Part shown: positions 1 to 8,896 of the stretch, in pieces | Numbering within the stretch: position 1 is the stretch's first letter | Layout of the letters: every line of letters starts with the position of its first letter | Source: Nitriliruptorales bacterium | GTDB lineage: Bacteria > Actinomycetota > Nitriliruptoria > Euzebyales > JAHELV01 | Assembly (NCBI GenBank): GCA_024644015.1 | Contig: JAHELV010000024.1 | Span: 1 to 52,812, forward strand | Reading direction: 5' to 3' | DNA: 52,812 nucleotides | Position numbers and translations under genes: made by a program | Notes under the pieces: generated by a model | What the model saw: the letters and a program-made list of their open reading frames with translations, nothing else | What the model was told of the DNA's origin: nothing | Database searches by the model: none

Positions 1-881
1 CCGACGGGCGTGCCACGCTGGGCGGGCAGCGCCGCGTTGATCAGCATGCCGCAACTGTCGAAGCGGTCCGACGGTTGCTTGCTCATGCCACGCTGCAGTG
101 CACCGCCGACGGTCTCCGCCATCACGTCGTCGTGCGCCAGTGACGGGGCCGGCGCCATGAGGTGCGCGCCGTACAGCCTCGAGCGGCTCGCTTGCAGGAA
201 GGGTGGCTGTCCGATCAACGTGTGGTAGAGCGCGCAGGCCAACGAGTACTGGTCGGTCGCACCGACGGCCGGCTCGCCTCGCAACTGCTCGGGCGCCACG
301 TAGAGAATGTCATCCACGGGGGCGCCGCGTGGCTCAGCCGTCAGGAGGTCGCGCAGCAGCAGGCCGGACCCGAAGCCGGTGAGGTATCCGACGTACGCGA
401 CGTCGTGGCCGCTGCTCGGACCGACCCAGATGGTGCGGGGACTGAGGGCCCCGTGCACCACGTCCGCACGATGGGCAGCATCGAGGGCGCCGGCGAGCTG
501 CGCGAAGAGTGCCAGCGCCGCCGACTCGTTGATCGCGCCGCCATGCGCCAACATCTCGCCAAGCGGCACCGCGCGTACAGCTGCGGACGAGACGAACGGG
601 TGACCATCAACGACACCGAAGTCCTTCGGGCCGACGATCGACGGGTGATCGACGGCACCAGCCCGTTGGGCCTGTGCAAGGAACTGCCGCACGAGCTCGG
701 CGGCGTGCTCGTCGGTGTCGTCGAACGCGCCGGCGATGCGCACCAGGAACCTCGGCGCGCCGGACCGCGCCGAGGCCTCGCCGCTGTCAGCGGTTGCCAG
801 ATAGGTGGTGCTGACGGCGTCGGCCGCGACCGAACGGAGCAACCGGTATGACCCGAACACGCGGCCCGCGGCTGGGATCAT
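1..881 (-). CDS. Ser/Thr protein kinase-like protein, catalytically degenerate (partial, C-terminus outside window)
   Basis: The reading frame is open from an ATG at 881 to the window edge (about 293 codons); no in-frame start lies between it and an upstream in-frame TGA. The fold is that of a Hanks-type kinase: an APE motif inside VAPEQLRG (about residue 195), followed by the conserved DxYSLA helix and a GQPPF segment. The key catalytic positions are changed. There is no glycine-rich loop after RLLRSVAAD. The VAIK lysine region reads FLVRIA (Arg48). The HRDLKPxN loop reads HGALSPRTI (catalytic Asp replaced by Ala145). DFG reads GFG (169-171). I infer a pseudokinase that binds a partner or regulates rather than phosphorylates. 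Any transmembrane or extracellular sensor would lie in the missing C-terminus. It follows the acylase gene on the same strand after a 110-bp gap, so shared transcription is possible. Confidence 0.75.
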   Translation of the reverse strand, partial: MIPAAGRVFGSYRLLRSVAADAVSTTYLATADSGEASARSGAPRFLVRIAGAFDDTDEHAAELVRQFLAQAQRAGAVDHPSIVGPKDFGVVDGHPFVSSAAVRAVPLGEMLAHGGAINESAALALFAQLAGALDAAHRADVVHGALSPRTIWVGPSSGHDVAYVGYLTGFGSGLLLRDLLTAEPRGAPVDDILYVAPEQLRGEPAVGATDQYSLACALYHTLIGQPPFLQASRSRLYGAHLMAPAPSLAHDDVMAETVGGALQRGMSKQPSDRFDSCGMLINAALPAQRGTPV

Positions 882-960
882 GTCACCGACGTGTCCGCGC
901 CTCGGCGCGACAGGTCCAGCTCCTCATGCGCCCACGATACATTCGACAATACTACTCAAA

Positions 961-976
961 GTGATGCTGACATCAC
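961..976. promoter_or_regulatory. Inverted repeat GTGATG-N4-CATCAC upstream of the pseudokinase
   Basis: Perfect 6-bp arms separated by 4 bp, inside a short AT-richer segment (about 935-990) between the acylase stop and the pseudokinase start, about 80 bp upstream of the latter. The small dyad with no T-tract looks more like an operator than a terminator. The regulator is unknown. Confidence 0.3.
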
Positions 977-991
977 GCTTGATGTTATCCC

Positions 992-3511
992 TCACCGCTC
1001 GGCCTGTTGTCCGCCGGTTGGCGCGAGCACCAGTTGGTCCGTCGCCGCTGCGGACACCGCCTGCACGCTCCAGCGCATCGGAATGGACCCGCCGGCCGCC
1101 CAGCGTCCGACCTGATCGGTGTAGTGCGGCGAGAAGGCGTGGCCCGACACCCCGGTCAGGTCGATCCATCGTGACGCATCGAAGTTCGACAGGTCGACGA
1201 CCATCCGCATCGAAGGCACCCAGTCGACGTCATAGCCGGCGGTCGCCGTCCAGCCGGTCGCATCGACGATCGAAGTGCCCCCGCCCACGCGCACGGGCCC
1301 ACGGTTGAACAGGCGCTCGATCGGTCCGACCCCCGACGAGCCCAGCGTCGGGTGTCGCAGCGTCAGCGTGTGCAGATCGCCCCACCGCCATGCTGCGACG
1401 TCAGCGCCGAGGACATCGGCCAACTCGGCGTGGGCGTCGGCCAACGCCGCACGGAGCATGTCATCGAGCTGCTCGACTTCGGTGGTCCGCTGATCGTCCC
1501 ACCACGTCGCGGTGGGCGACGCGACCTGCCGGCGCACGACTTCCATCCAGCGCCCACCGCCGTTGATAGCGGTGTCTGGTGGCAGATCGTCGGAGAACGC
1601 CCGGTGCAGCAGGTGCCGCCACACCGCCGCGAAGTAGGCGCCGGGCGCGCTGTCGACGGTCTGCTGCAGGTCCCAGCCGGCCAGCAGGTCCCGCGCGGCG
1701 CGGACGTCGTCGGGCACCTCGGTCGCCACGAGCAGCGGCACGAGGGTCGCCGCGAGCCCGTTGCGGGCATCGAACTGTGTCTCCAGCAGCTCGGCCACGG
1801 TGAGGTCGTCGGCGCCCCGCACGAGTTCACGCAGGCGTTGGCTGCGCCACCCGTACGCGTGGTCCCTCGACAGCCACGGGCCAGCACCATCGGCGATGAC
1901 CGGCTGGTTCGCGGCGACGATGAACCCGTCGGGAGGATCGCGGACCCAGGGCAGCTCGTCGAAGGCGAGGAAACCCTGCCACTCGTGCGCCCCCGTCCAC
2001 CCGGGGACCGGCCACCGGCCATCGTCGCCGTCCGCACGGACCGGGATGCGACCGGGCGCCTGGTAGCCGATCGTGCCGTCCACGTCGGCGTACACCAGGT
2101 TCTGCGATGGCACCTCGAACAGTGCCGCCGCCGCACGGAACTCGTCGAAGTCGCCGGCGAGGTTCAAGGCGGGAAGCGCGTCGAAGGTCGTGCCGGGCTG
2201 CAGTGCCGTCCATCGCAGCGCAACCGCCAGGTCCGCGGACTCCCCGCCGTCGGGCGCGTGCCTGGTGACCGTGGACAGCGAGTCGACGGCGTCGGACAGC
2301 AGGGGGCCGTGGCGGGACGACCGGACGGTGATCTGCACGTCGTCGCCTCCGGCGACCCGGATCGTCTCGCGGCGTCGCTCGAGGTCGACCATCTGGCCGC
2401 TGTACTCGTACGTGTCGCCGACGATGCGCTCCAGCACGTAGTCGGCGACGTCCGGACCAAGGTTGGTCATTCCCCATGCGATCCGCGCGTTGTGGCCGAT
2501 CACGATGCCCGGCAGGCCTGAGAACGAGTACCCCGTGACGGTGTAGGGGCACGCGGCGCTCACCTTCCTGCAGTGCAGCGCCATCTGGTACCAGATAGAC
2601 GGTTGCTGGGGTCCGAGATGCGGGTCGTTGGCCAGAAGTGGCCGCCCGGTGGCCGACCGATCGCCCGCGATGACCATCGAGTTGGAGCCCAGCCCCGAGC
2701 CTGCGGGTCCGAGCATGTCCGGCACGGCGGCCAGCGCGTCTGACACGTCCGCCAGCACGGCCCGCGATCGGCCGTCGACGATCGCACCGGCGGGCCGCCG
2801 GGGGCTTGCGGTGACTCGGCTGCCCTCGACGATCGGCGCCCGCAGATCGAACGGGAACGGCGGCCACAGCTGCTCGACCTGCTCGAGCGTCAACGACTCG
2901 GTGTAGGCGACGCGGTCGAACTCGTCCTCGATGTTGCCGCGCAGATCCCACGCCATCGCCTTGAGCCATGCCAGGCTGTCGACCGGAGTCCACGGCTCAG
3001 GTTCGTAGCCGGGGCGTGCCAACCCCAGGACCGCGTACTCGAAGGCCATGTCACCGGTGTCCCGCTCCGCGAGGTACGCGTTGACGCCGCGGGCGTACGC
3101 TTCGAGGATTCGCACGCTCTCGGGTCGCAACAGCGCCAGCTCCCGTGCGGCCACCCGCCGCCAGCCAAGCGTCCGGATGACCCGGTCGGTCTCCACCTGG
3201 CTCTGGCCGAAGAGCTCCGACAACCGGCCCGCGGTCGTGTGCCGGCGGACGTCCATCTCCCAGAACCGGTCCTGGGCGTGCACGAATCCCTGCGCAGCGA
3301 ACAGGTCCTCGGTCGTGTCGGCGTAGACGTGGGCGACGCCGAACGCGTCACGGTAGACGTCGACTGGACGCTCCAGTGCGTCCAGACGCACCGTGCCCGC
3401 GGTCTGGGGCCAGGGCCGGCGGACGGCCGCCACGACGGCGATGACCGTCGCGACCAGCGCCAGCACGACCAGCGCCACCACGGCGACGAGGGCGCGGCGC
3501 AGCCAGCTCAC
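992..3511 (-). CDS. Penicillin acylase family protein (Ntn hydrolase), membrane-anchored
   Basis: 839 residues from a GTG start, the usual length for the penicillin/cephalosporin acylase family (peptidase S45). An N-terminal hydrophobic segment (about 6-31) acts as signal or anchor, so the enzyme works outside the membrane. The alpha-chain region carries the typical DxxGVAHVYAD and AAQGFVHAQDRFWEM segments (about 55-88). The autocatalytic cleavage site is in GLGSNSM, with the N-terminal nucleophile expected to be Ser276, followed by a DPHLG motif (296-300) typical of the beta chain. The family cleaves amide bonds of beta-lactams, N-acyl-homoserine lactones or acylated amino acids after self-processing into two chains; the substrate here cannot be told. 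The next gene downstream on the strand is the pseudokinase. A 229-bp gap containing a terminator-like hairpin separates it from the oxidase gene upstream. Confidence 0.9.
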   Translation of the reverse strand: MSWLRRALVAVVALVVLALVATVIAVVAAVRRPWPQTAGTVRLDALERPVDVYRDAFGVAHVYADTTEDLFAAQGFVHAQDRFWEMDVRRHTTAGRLSELFGQSQVETDRVIRTLGWRRVAARELALLRPESVRILEAYARGVNAYLAERDTGDMAFEYAVLGLARPGYEPEPWTPVDSLAWLKAMAWDLRGNIEDEFDRVAYTESLTLEQVEQLWPPFPFDLRAPIVEGSRVTASPRRPAGAIVDGRSRAVLADVSDALAAVPDMLGPAGSGLGSNSMVIAGDRSATGRPLLANDPHLGPQQPSIWYQMALHCRKVSAACPYTVTGYSFSGLPGIVIGHNARIAWGMTNLGPDVADYVLERIVGDTYEYSGQMVDLERRRETIRVAGGDDVQITVRSSRHGPLLSDAVDSLSTVTRHAPDGGESADLAVALRWTALQPGTTFDALPALNLAGDFDEFRAAAALFEVPSQNLVYADVDGTIGYQAPGRIPVRADGDDGRWPVPGWTGAHEWQGFLAFDELPWVRDPPDGFIVAANQPVIADGAGPWLSRDHAYGWRSQRLRELVRGADDLTVAELLETQFDARNGLAATLVPLLVATEVPDDVRAARDLLAGWDLQQTVDSAPGAYFAAVWRHLLHRAFSDDLPPDTAINGGGRWMEVVRRQVASPTATWWDDQRTTEVEQLDDMLRAALADAHAELADVLGADVAAWRWGDLHTLTLRHPTLGSSGVGPIERLFNRGPVRVGGGTSIVDATGWTATAGYDVDWVPSMRMVVDLSNFDASRWIDLTGVSGHAFSPHYTDQVGRWAAGGSIPMRWSVQAVSAAATDQLVLAPTGGQQAER

Positions 3512-3648
3512 GTCACCGCGACCGACGGCTTGACACGACCACTCCTAGCGACCTCGCCCACTGCGGCCCGATCGTGCCACATCCGCACACCGGCAGCCTC
3601 GTATCCGGTCACAGCGATGGCAGTACGGCCGAGCTCGACGTACGTCGT

Positions 3649-3683
3649 CAGGGCCCGTCTCGAGGCGCACAAGACGAGCCCTG
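3649..3683 (-). terminator. Hairpin downstream of the copper oxidase gene
   Basis: Arms 3649-3660 (CAGGGCCCGTCT) and 3672-3683 (AGACGAGCCCTG) pair over 12 positions with one mismatch, around an 11-nt loop. It lies 57 bp past the oxidase stop codon in the direction of transcription and has no U-tract, as is common in GC-rich actinobacteria. The rest of the 3512-3740 gap shows nothing I can name. Confidence 0.5.
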
Positions 3684-3740
3684 CTGCGTGCCGGCGACCG
3701 GGCTGAGGCGTCGAACACGCAGTCCTGACGGTCGCGGCCG

Positions 3741-6158
3741 CTAGCGCGCCCCTATCGCGACGTAGCCCACCCGTTCGGCGCCGTGGCGGACCTCACGGTC
3801 GAAGGACCGCTCCTCCTGCATCCGCACCCGGGCCGTCCGCGACGTTATCGCGTCGTGTCGAAGGACGACGGGGTCGCCGCCCCGAGCGGTCTGGCCGGCG
3901 GCGATGACCCGCGGCGTCGCGAGCCACCGGCCGAACCGGATGCGCTTCCACTGGTGGGTCACCGACACCGATGTCACACCGGTCCAGATCGGACGACCGT
4001 CGATGCGGCCTCGACCGGGTGTGAGCGCCAGGTAGTGGACGGTCTCCTGACCGTGCCGTCGACCGCGCCGCTCAGCGGCTTCGTTGCCCTGCAGCCGCGC
4101 CTCGAAGCCGGCGGCGCCGACCCTGCGGACGCGCACCGTCGCGGCGCGTCGGTCGAAGTCACTGACCACCTGGGGGATGACGATCGGGGTGCGACCGAGT
4201 TCAGTGTCGAACCGGGCCCGACGCCAGCGCCCATCCCCGGTGAACGCGCCGGCCTCCAGCGCCACGTCGCCGATCTGGTGACGCCCCGGCTCGGCGGCGA
4301 TGAACGACAGCGTCTCGAACGTATGCCGGCTGCGCAGATGTGGCCAGGTGTCCAGCTTGAGCTCGAACCCGTCGGTCGTGACGTTGCGGACCCGGGCCAT
4401 CACCGGTCTGCCGCCGTTCGACGACGCCGCCCCGGCCGCCACGACCGGCATACGCTCGAACGGATGCTCGAAGGTCACGGGGATCCAGCGTGCCGTGGAT
4501 CCCTGTGGGAGGGTGACGCTGCCGGTCTGGACCGCAGCACTGACATGTGGGGCAACGGGCGCGAGCCGGAGGATCTCCGCGACCGAGGGCACACCCCGCT
4601 CGTCGAACACGAACAGCAGGTAGCGCCCGGGCGGCGCGATCCTGGCGTTGCGTGGCGCAGTGACGGTCAGCCGACCATCGGCCTGGTCGAAGTCGAGCTC
4701 CATGAACCGCTGATCCATGTCGAAGCTGTGCGTCACCGACCCCGTGCGGACCAGTGCGACCTTCGAGATCTGCTGCGCGCCGGCTACACCGACGGCGAAC
4801 GATGTGCCGTAGTCGAGGTCGCCCACGCTGGTGATCTGCGGCCGGGCGGCCAGCCGACCCGACCCGTCCTCGTCGAACAGATAGGGCGGATAGTAGATCT
4901 CGGCGTTGAGATTGGTGACCGGCCCTGGCGGGCCGCCGCCGGCGGTCAGCACGGTACCGTCCGGCAGCAGCAGCGCCGACGAGTGGTACAGGCGGGCCTT
5001 GGCGGCGGCCGCACCCTTGCGCCAGGTGCCCGTGTCGGGGTTCCAGATCTCGACGTACCTGGTCGCCGCGTCGAGTTGCTGGTTGCGACTCGCCCCACCG
5101 CTGACGAGCACGTGGCCGTCGGCGAGCACGGTGGCGTCGGACCACGCACGGTACGACCGCAACGATCCGGTCTCGGTGACCGTTGGCCGTGCCCCGTTGA
5201 TGTCGATGACAGAGGCCTTGCCGTCACGCCGGGTCAGCAGGATCTTGCCGACGTCGAACATCGCAGCCGGTGTCCTGTTGTCCGTGGAGGGACCCGGGTA
5301 GGTGCCGACACGGGTGACGGCGCCGCGGCCCGAGGGGTCGAGTGACCACATGCCACGGTCACCCTTGGTGACCACGAACACGTTCCCATCCGGAGCGACC
5401 CAGCTGCGCGGATACCACCAGCGCCCATAGCCGTAGACGTCGTGGGACGCCGCCCCGGGCAGCCTGCGCCAGCCGTTGACGGCGCTGTAGACCTCGGGGA
5501 CCACGGTGGGATTGGCCGTCTGGTCATCACGCCCACCGTGAACGAGCACCTCGCCGTTCGGCAGCGTGGTGGCGGTCGGGTACCAGCGTGGGTACGACAT
5601 CTCGTCAGCGAGCCGCGTCAACGCGTTCGTCTGTGGGTCGAACACGTTGACGTCGTTGACGGCGTCGTTGAACCCTCCACCGGGGGCGCCGTTCTCCTCG
5701 CCTCCGGTGATCAGGACGCGGCCCGTGGACAAGACGGTCTGTGCGCTGCAGAACAGGTTCGTCTTGGTGTGCACCGGCAGCGTCGTGTGGCTGTTCGCGC
5801 TGAGCCCGCGGGACGGGTCCCAGACGTCGTAGTCGAAACCGTACGACGGCCGGCCGGCCGTCACGCCGTAGGTCAAGACCTTGCCGTCGGGAAGCAGGAT
5901 CGCGTTGAGCGCCCCGAGTGGCCACGGGGCCGCGGACGACCATGCACCTGTGACGTGGGGTCTGGCCGTCTGCTGGATCGCAGCGGCGCTCGTACCGGGA
6001 TCGTCGCCCCGGTCGATGGGGCCGGTCGGTCCGATGTCGGTGAACTCGTCCCCGCTGACCGTTGCGGCATGCGCTGCTGGAGACGCCACCGGCATGAGCG
6101 AACAGACGAGCGCGAGCGGAATCGACGACGCTGCAACGCGCAGACGCAAGAAGAGCAA
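3741..6158 (-). CDS. Secreted galactose/glyoxal oxidase-like radical copper oxidase with C-terminal lectin-like repeats
   Basis: 805 residues. The start is a TTG preceded by a strong GGAGGT at 5-nt spacing. A Sec signal peptide ends near residue 31 (AHA-A). Kelch repeats (about 80-400) form the propeller. The copper and cofactor positions of the galactose/glyoxal oxidase family appear complete. Cys137 (in FCSAQ) and Tyr193 (in RWYPT) would form the Tyr-Cys cross-link. Tyr391-His392 (in RLYHSSALLLPDG) and His477 (in GSVTHSFD) would be the remaining ligands. The Ig-like DUF1929 domain follows (about 436-535). After it come about 265 residues holding three divergent copies of an 80-90-residue sandwich resembling H-type lectin modules, with recurring patterns such as W-I-P-V-T-F and V-R-V-R-x-V. 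The family oxidises alcohols or aldehydes to give H2O2. I infer extracellular, polysaccharide-directed oxidation. Confidence 0.85.
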   Translation of the reverse strand: MLFLRLRVAASSIPLALVCSLMPVASPAAHAATVSGDEFTDIGPTGPIDRGDDPGTSAAAIQQTARPHVTGAWSSAAPWPLGALNAILLPDGKVLTYGVTAGRPSYGFDYDVWDPSRGLSANSHTTLPVHTKTNLFCSAQTVLSTGRVLITGGEENGAPGGGFNDAVNDVNVFDPQTNALTRLADEMSYPRWYPTATTLPNGEVLVHGGRDDQTANPTVVPEVYSAVNGWRRLPGAASHDVYGYGRWWYPRSWVAPDGNVFVVTKGDRGMWSLDPSGRGAVTRVGTYPGPSTDNRTPAAMFDVGKILLTRRDGKASVIDINGARPTVTETGSLRSYRAWSDATVLADGHVLVSGGASRNQQLDAATRYVEIWNPDTGTWRKGAAAAKARLYHSSALLLPDGTVLTAGGGPPGPVTNLNAEIYYPPYLFDEDGSGRLAARPQITSVGDLDYGTSFAVGVAGAQQISKVALVRTGSVTHSFDMDQRFMELDFDQADGRLTVTAPRNARIAPPGRYLLFVFDERGVPSVAEILRLAPVAPHVSAAVQTGSVTLPQGSTARWIPVTFEHPFERMPVVAAGAASSNGGRPVMARVRNVTTDGFELKLDTWPHLRSRHTFETLSFIAAEPGRHQIGDVALEAGAFTGDGRWRRARFDTELGRTPIVIPQVVSDFDRRAATVRVRRVGAAGFEARLQGNEAAERRGRRHGQETVHYLALTPGRGRIDGRPIWTGVTSVSVTHQWKRIRFGRWLATPRVIAAGQTARGGDPVVLRHDAITSRTARVRMQEERSFDREVRHGAERVGYVAIGAR

Positions 6159-6497
6159 GCACTACCTCCACGGTCAGCCCGGTTCACGCGCATCCGATGG
6201 GGATTGCGCACCTGAGCCCGACCGTAAGGAGTTACTGCCTGTAATTACTCCGTGTAATTGACTAATTGCACGAATGGGGAGAACGTCATCGTGTGATGCA
6301 CATGCGCAACATCTACTGCGCGAAACCGATCATCGATCACACAGAGAAACTGCGGGGAGAAGTATTTGTACTACATAGCGTAATAGCGCCGGTGAAACAG
6401 CACGTCGCCGTTCCAGTCCTCCGGTCCGCACCTGGTCCGGCGTCCCACCTCGGGAAGCGGAAGCGGCAGGTCGTGACAAGTCAGGCAGCGCCGGACG
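6159..6497. other. Intergenic region, AT-richer centre, no gene seen
   Basis: This 339-bp gap lies between the oxidase start and the stop of the AAA-LLM fusion. Positions 6225-6275 and 6360-6400 are clearly AT-richer than the surroundings and contain a direct repeat of TGTAATT 13 bp apart and an imperfect dyad (GGAGTTA...TTACTCC, 6228-6251). It probably holds the promoter of the oxidase gene on the minus strand. No convincing -35/-10 pair or reading frame was found. Confidence 0.4.
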
Positions 6498-7988
6498 TCA
6501 CTGCGTCTCGTAGGCCGCGATCACCGGCGCGAACCGCTCTACGGCGGCCGGGTCGTCGAGGTCGGCCAGCGCGACGATCGCGGTCTGTACACCGACGTCG
6601 GCGAGCAGCCTGAAACGACCGATGTGATCATCGATCGTGCCGGCCAGCGAGCGCTCCGCATAGGACTCCGCCGACAGCGACGAGCCGGCGGCCGCGGCGA
6701 CACGCCGCACGAGATCGGCACGGTCGGCGCCCACGAGCACCGACGACAGGTGGGTGACCTCGATGTCCGCGATGTCACGACCGACGTGCCCGCAGTGTGC
6801 ACGCAGGACCTCCAGCTTGTGCTTCACGCGATCCGGCTCCCCCATGAGGTTGCAGGCGTCGGCGTACTGCGCGACCAGACGCAGCGTCACACGCTCACCG
6901 CCGCCGCCGACGAGGATCGGCACATGCTCGGAGATCGGACGCGGATAGCAGACGGTGTCGCGAGCGCCCAGGACCGCGCCGTCGAACTGCGGCGTACCGG
7001 CCCCCCACATCCGGGGCAGCAACTGCAGCGCGTCCTCGAGCAGTGCGAGTCGCTCAGGCGGCGGCGGCAGCGGCCAGCCATACGCGTCGTGCTCGCGACG
7101 GAACCACGCGGCGCCCAGACCACACACGGCGCGACCGCCGCTGAGCACATCGAGGGTCGCGACGATCTTGGCCAGATGGGAGACGTTGCGGAAGGTGATC
7201 GCGCTGACCAGCACGCCCAGGCGGCAGCGCGTGGTGACCGCGGCGAGGTAGCCCAGCGTCGTGTAGCTCTCGAGGATGTCCTCCCACTCACGGCCGACCT
7301 GGGGGATCTGGATGACGTGGTCGCCGACCCACAGGCTCGAGAACCCGACCTCCTCGGCCGTCCTGGCGATCGCGGCGATGCGGCCGGCTGTCTCGTGTGG
7401 CCGGCCGGGCCATTGGAACGCGGAGATGTGCAGACCGAACCGCATGCCGACGGGCTCCTGTCGTTGGCGCGCTGCCGCCGCAGGCGTGTGCAGCAGCGCA
7501 GTGGGGGCGATCGTGACGTCGCCGGGCGCGAACACCCGCTCGAAGCCGTCTGCGTGCACCTGCTCACGCACCAGCGGCCAGGCACGCAGTTGCGCGGCGA
7601 GGGCTTTCGCCGGCACGGGCCGGTCCCGGCCTCGGTTGCGTTCCCGACACGTTGCGGCAGGTTCGTCGAACGCGACCGCGTAGCAGGGCACGGCATGGCG
7701 CCGGGCACGATCGATGTAGCCGCGGCGCCGGTCGTCGTCGAGCGCAAGCGAGTCGATGACCGTCAGCAGACCCCGACGCAGCCGGCGCTCGACCACCTCG
7801 TCGAGTAGTTCGAACGCGTCCGTGCCGGCCCGCTGGTCGTGCGGCCCCTCCCCCACCAGCGCGCGCAACGCGTCGCTGGAAACCACCTGTCCGGCGCGGA
7901 ACTGTGCGCGAGCCCAGTGTGACTTCCCGGCGCCCGACGGCCCGACCAGCACCACGAGCGCCCGTGTCGGAAGCCGCACCTCGTCCAC
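6498..7988 (-). CDS. Fusion of a P-loop polynucleotide-kinase-like domain and an F420-type LLM oxidoreductase
   Basis: 496 residues from GTG 7988, chosen because AGAGGA lies just upstream; a TTG at 8012 is the longer alternative. Residues 1-150 are a small P-loop kinase (Walker A GPSGAGKS near 15-22, then a VVSSDALR segment and an arginine-rich lid ERNRGRDRPV), similar to AAA/PNK-type kinases. Residues from about 182 (MRFGLHISAFQWPGRP) to the end form a luciferase-like monooxygenase barrel of the F420-dependent LLM class, with typical SLWVGDH, GYLAAVT and PRPISEHVPILVGGGGE segments. F420 dependence is inferred from the family. The junction contains an ATG (7445) with AGGAG 9 nt upstream, so a separate oxidoreductase may also be made. 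It lies 14-38 bp downstream of the metallo-hydrolase gene and is probably cotranscribed with it. Confidence 0.82.
   Translation of the reverse strand: MDEVRLPTRALVVLVGPSGAGKSHWARAQFRAGQVVSSDALRALVGEGPHDQRAGTDAFELLDEVVERRLRRGLLTVIDSLALDDDRRRGYIDRARRHAVPCYAVAFDEPAATCRERNRGRDRPVPAKALAAQLRAWPLVREQVHADGFERVFAPGDVTIAPTALLHTPAAAARQRQEPVGMRFGLHISAFQWPGRPHETAGRIAAIARTAEEVGFSSLWVGDHVIQIPQVGREWEDILESYTTLGYLAAVTTRCRLGVLVSAITFRNVSHLAKIVATLDVLSGGRAVCGLGAAWFRREHDAYGWPLPPPPERLALLEDALQLLPRMWGAGTPQFDGAVLGARDTVCYPRPISEHVPILVGGGGERVTLRLVAQYADACNLMGEPDRVKHKLEVLRAHCGHVGRDIADIEVTHLSSVLVGADRADLVRRVAAAAGSSLSAESYAERSLAGTIDDHIGRFRLLADVGVQTAIVALADLDDPAAVERFAPVIAAYETQ
7443..7459 (-). promoter_or_regulatory. Possible internal ribosome binding site and start at the LLM domain boundary
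   Basis: AGGAG (7455-7459) precedes an in-frame ATG (7443-7445) by 9 nt, exactly where the LLM domain begins (MRFGLHIS). This placement at a domain boundary suggests either a relic of two formerly separate genes or a second translation start. Confidence 0.4.
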
Positions 7989-8026
7989 GTGGTCCTCTCG
8001 GCGACGCGCCAACGTCGGACGCGGTG

Positions 8027-8839
8027 CTAGAGGCGGTCGGCCAACTCGGCGACCCTGGCGTCGGCATCCTCCTCGACCGGCTCACCGTGCCCGAACAGCA
8101 ACGTTTCGAACTGCAGCGCCGACAGCTTGCGCACCGACTCGATTGCCGTGGTCATGTCGGCGGTGTACGCCGCGTCGGGACCGGCGACGCCGCCGCCATC
8201 GGCGGCTCCCACCAGCGCGTCGCCGGCAACGAGGACACCACCGGTCGGATCGAGCACGCTGATGTGACCGGGCGTGTGGCCCGGCGTCGCGACGATCCGC
8301 AGGCCCAGCACCTCGTCGCCGTCGGCGACCGGCTCGACCTCCTGCGCGACATTGATCGCGAGCAGATCGGCCTCACCGGCGTACGCCCGTGCGTTGGCCG
8401 CTTCGAGGATCGCCGCCGCGCTGCCGATGTGATCGGGGTGGTTGTGCGTGAAGATCACGTGCTCGACCGCGTACCACCCCAGCCCCAGTTCCGTCAGCGC
8501 GTCCTCGATGTCGGTCTCGCTGCCCTTGACACCCGCGTCGACCACCACCACCTGGTCGTCGCTGACCAGCAGGTAGGCCGAGACGAAGCCGAGATCGACA
8601 CGGCGCCAGTCAAAGGCCGCGGCGGATGGCGGCTCGGACGGTTCGCTCGACGGCGCGGACGTCGAGCTGTCCGCGTCCACGCCGGACCCCTGCGGCGGCG
8701 TCGACGGCACCGGTTCGGCGACGCCGGCGGGACTGTCGGACGCGCAGGCGGCGGTTGTGCCGATGATCATGAGACCCGCGCCCGCCCGCGTGGCGTGGGC
8801 GAGGAACAGGCGCCGGCCGTACCGGCGGGCGGCTTGCAC
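8027..8839 (-). CDS. Tat-exported metallo-beta-lactamase-fold lipoprotein
   Basis: 270 residues from GTG 8839, with GAAGGAG 6 nt upstream. The reading frame extends further upstream, but that part overlaps a pseudogene remnant and has no supporting signal. The N-terminus carries a twin-arginine motif GRRLFLA (about 8-14), a hydrophobic stretch and a lipobox-like TTAAC (Cys32), then a Ser/Pro/Glu-rich linker to about 75. The hydrolase domain has the metal motif THNHPDHIG, a later GHTPGH, an AGDAL and the final GHGEP, all typical of MBL-fold hydrolases (glyoxalase II-like subgroup). It is predicted to be a lipid-anchored zinc hydrolase outside the membrane; the substrate is unknown. The stop codon is close to the AAA-LLM fusion start, suggesting an operon. 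Confidence 0.85.
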   Translation of the reverse strand: MQAARRYGRRLFLAHATRAGAGLMIIGTTAACASDSPAGVAEPVPSTPPQGSGVDADSSTSAPSSEPSEPPSAAAFDWRRVDLGFVSAYLLVSDDQVVVVDAGVKGSETDIEDALTELGLGWYAVEHVIFTHNHPDHIGSAAAILEAANARAYAGEADLLAINVAQEVEPVADGDEVLGLRIVATPGHTPGHISVLDPTGGVLVAGDALVGAADGGGVAGPDAAYTADMTTAIESVRKLSALQFETLLFGHGEPVEEDADARVAELADRL

Positions 8840-8896
8840 GTCCGTCTCCTTCGTGTGGTCGAGCGGATCCGGATGGTGGCCAGCATATAGAACGCC

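Noticed and set aside
162-851. Plus-strand frame of 229 codons at the window start
   Set aside because: The minus strand encodes a kinase fold with APE and C-lobe motifs; the plus frame has no recognisable content.
3783-5345. Long plus-strand open frame (520 codons)
   Set aside because: It is antisense to the copper oxidase, whose signal peptide, ribosome binding site and catalytic motifs are clear. GC-rich third positions keep the antisense frame open.
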